Assembly: GCA_958496175.1 (NCBI GenBank)
Contig: OY292275.1
Span: forward strand, 52,963,701 to 53,027,700
DNA from: Sisyra terminalis
Taxonomy: Eukaryota > Arthropoda > Insecta > Neuroptera > Sisyridae
Direction of reading: 5' to 3'
DNA: 64,000 nucleotides
The notes below the pieces were generated by a model. It worked only from the letters and a program-made list of their open reading frames with translations, had not been told where the DNA came from and ran no database searches. The translations under genes were made by a program, and so were the position numbers. Below are positions 63,427 to 64,000 of the stretch, piece by piece; the stretch's first letter is position 1, and the number at the start of each line of letters is the position of its first letter.

Positions 63427-64000
63427 TCATAATAGTAGAATGGACAATCTAAATTATATATATATTAAATGATCCAGGATTTTTCAACCTCATCGAATTA
63501 AAAATGTACTTGTTAAACAAAGTTACGTTAACTACTAATTACAAAGACAATAGAAATCGGAGGAATTGAAAGAACAAAGGTTCTGAAACTGTAATTATTT
63601 GGGAAAAATATTGAGGAAAAAGTTATTAAAGAAATGACCAAGAATTGAAAAATGAGCTTTTAACTCTTTTAATTTGCCTATTCATAACTGGAAGTACCTT
63701 TTTTTTTGGTGAGTTGTTGGGAGATTTGTGTTACAATAGTACTAAAACCAAAAAAAAAAAAATTTAATCATGCAAAACAGTTGAGTAGATAATCTAAAGT
63801 TTATGAGCTTTGTATTTTAAATGAGCCAAGGTTTTCCAACTTCATCGAATTAAAAATGTACTTATTAAACAAAGTTACGTTTTTTCCCAATTACTAAGAC
63901 GATAGAAATCGAAGGAACGGAAAGGAGAAAGCTTCGGAAAGTGTAGTTATTCGAGGGGAAAATTGAGGAAAAATGAGCTTTTAACATTTTTAGTTTGCCT
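63427..64000. repeat. Direct duplication running to the window edge
   Basis: 63427-63679 and 63766-64000 share CATCGAATTAAAAATGTACT, AACAAAGTTACGTT, AATAGAAATCGNAGGAA and ATGAGCTTTTAAC, ending in TTTGCCT in both. The second copy stops at the window end, so the array may continue. Confidence 0.75.

Noticed and set aside
1..64000. CRISPR array, prokaryotic operon or rRNA gene
   Set aside because: No short regularly spaced repeats with unique spacers, no ribosome-binding-site-led gene clusters and no rRNA-like sequence were seen.

Overview
This is eukaryotic, very AT-rich nuclear DNA with sparse genes. Transposable-element relics dominate: hammerhead-bearing Penelope-like elements, RNase H-type LINEs, a Gypsy-type solo LTR, hAT-type MITEs and Helitron-like ends. 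Together with consensus GTAAGT donors and a serine-rich nuclear protein, this suggests an insect, perhaps a fly. The species call is inference. No prokaryotic-style operon, CRISPR array or rRNA gene is visible.

Only one protein-coding gene is supported, and it runs on the + strand. A 71-bp internal exon (32875-32945) joins in phase, across a 28-kb intron, to a large 1607-bp exon (60960-62566). The large exon encodes about 535 residues of a Ser/Pro/Thr-rich, probably disordered nuclear protein with basic NLS-like clusters, acidic stretches and SUMO-type motifs. The gene continues 3' of the window, because the large exon ends at a clean phase-1 donor. A CpG-richer block at 52540-53572 inside the 28-kb intron ends in an ATG followed five bases later by a GTAAGT donor. 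Its phase fits the large exon exactly, so it is a good candidate for an alternative promoter and first coding exon (start Met-Tyr-Trp). I could not name the gene family.

Layout: 1-12.2 kb holds MITEs and dispersed repeats, including a four-layer nested insertion at 10.3-12.2 kb. 13.3-15.0 kb holds Helitron-like elements. At 15.5 kb lies a solo hammerhead terminus. At 18 kb there is a tandem duplication, and at 19.4-20.3 kb a long-armed foldback element. 24.5-26.2 kb is a dead Penelope-like element with its hammerhead. 29.5-30.7 kb is a LINE inserted into the RNase H domain of an older LINE. 32.9 kb is the small exon. 39.8-40.3 kb is a solo LTR. 43.2 kb is another hammerhead terminus. 48.6-49.5, 54.1-54.8, 56.4-56.8 and 63.4-64.0 kb are local direct duplications. 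59.4 kb is a hAT MITE with a perfect 8-bp target duplication. 60.0-60.3 kb is an inverted pair of hammerhead-containing Penelope termini, about 600 nt upstream of the large exon.

The rest is intronic or upstream AT-rich DNA, with a few GC-richer islands that could be regulatory. The strongest new observations are the hammerhead ribozyme motifs in seven copies, two of the loci being inverted pairs, and the alternative first exon.
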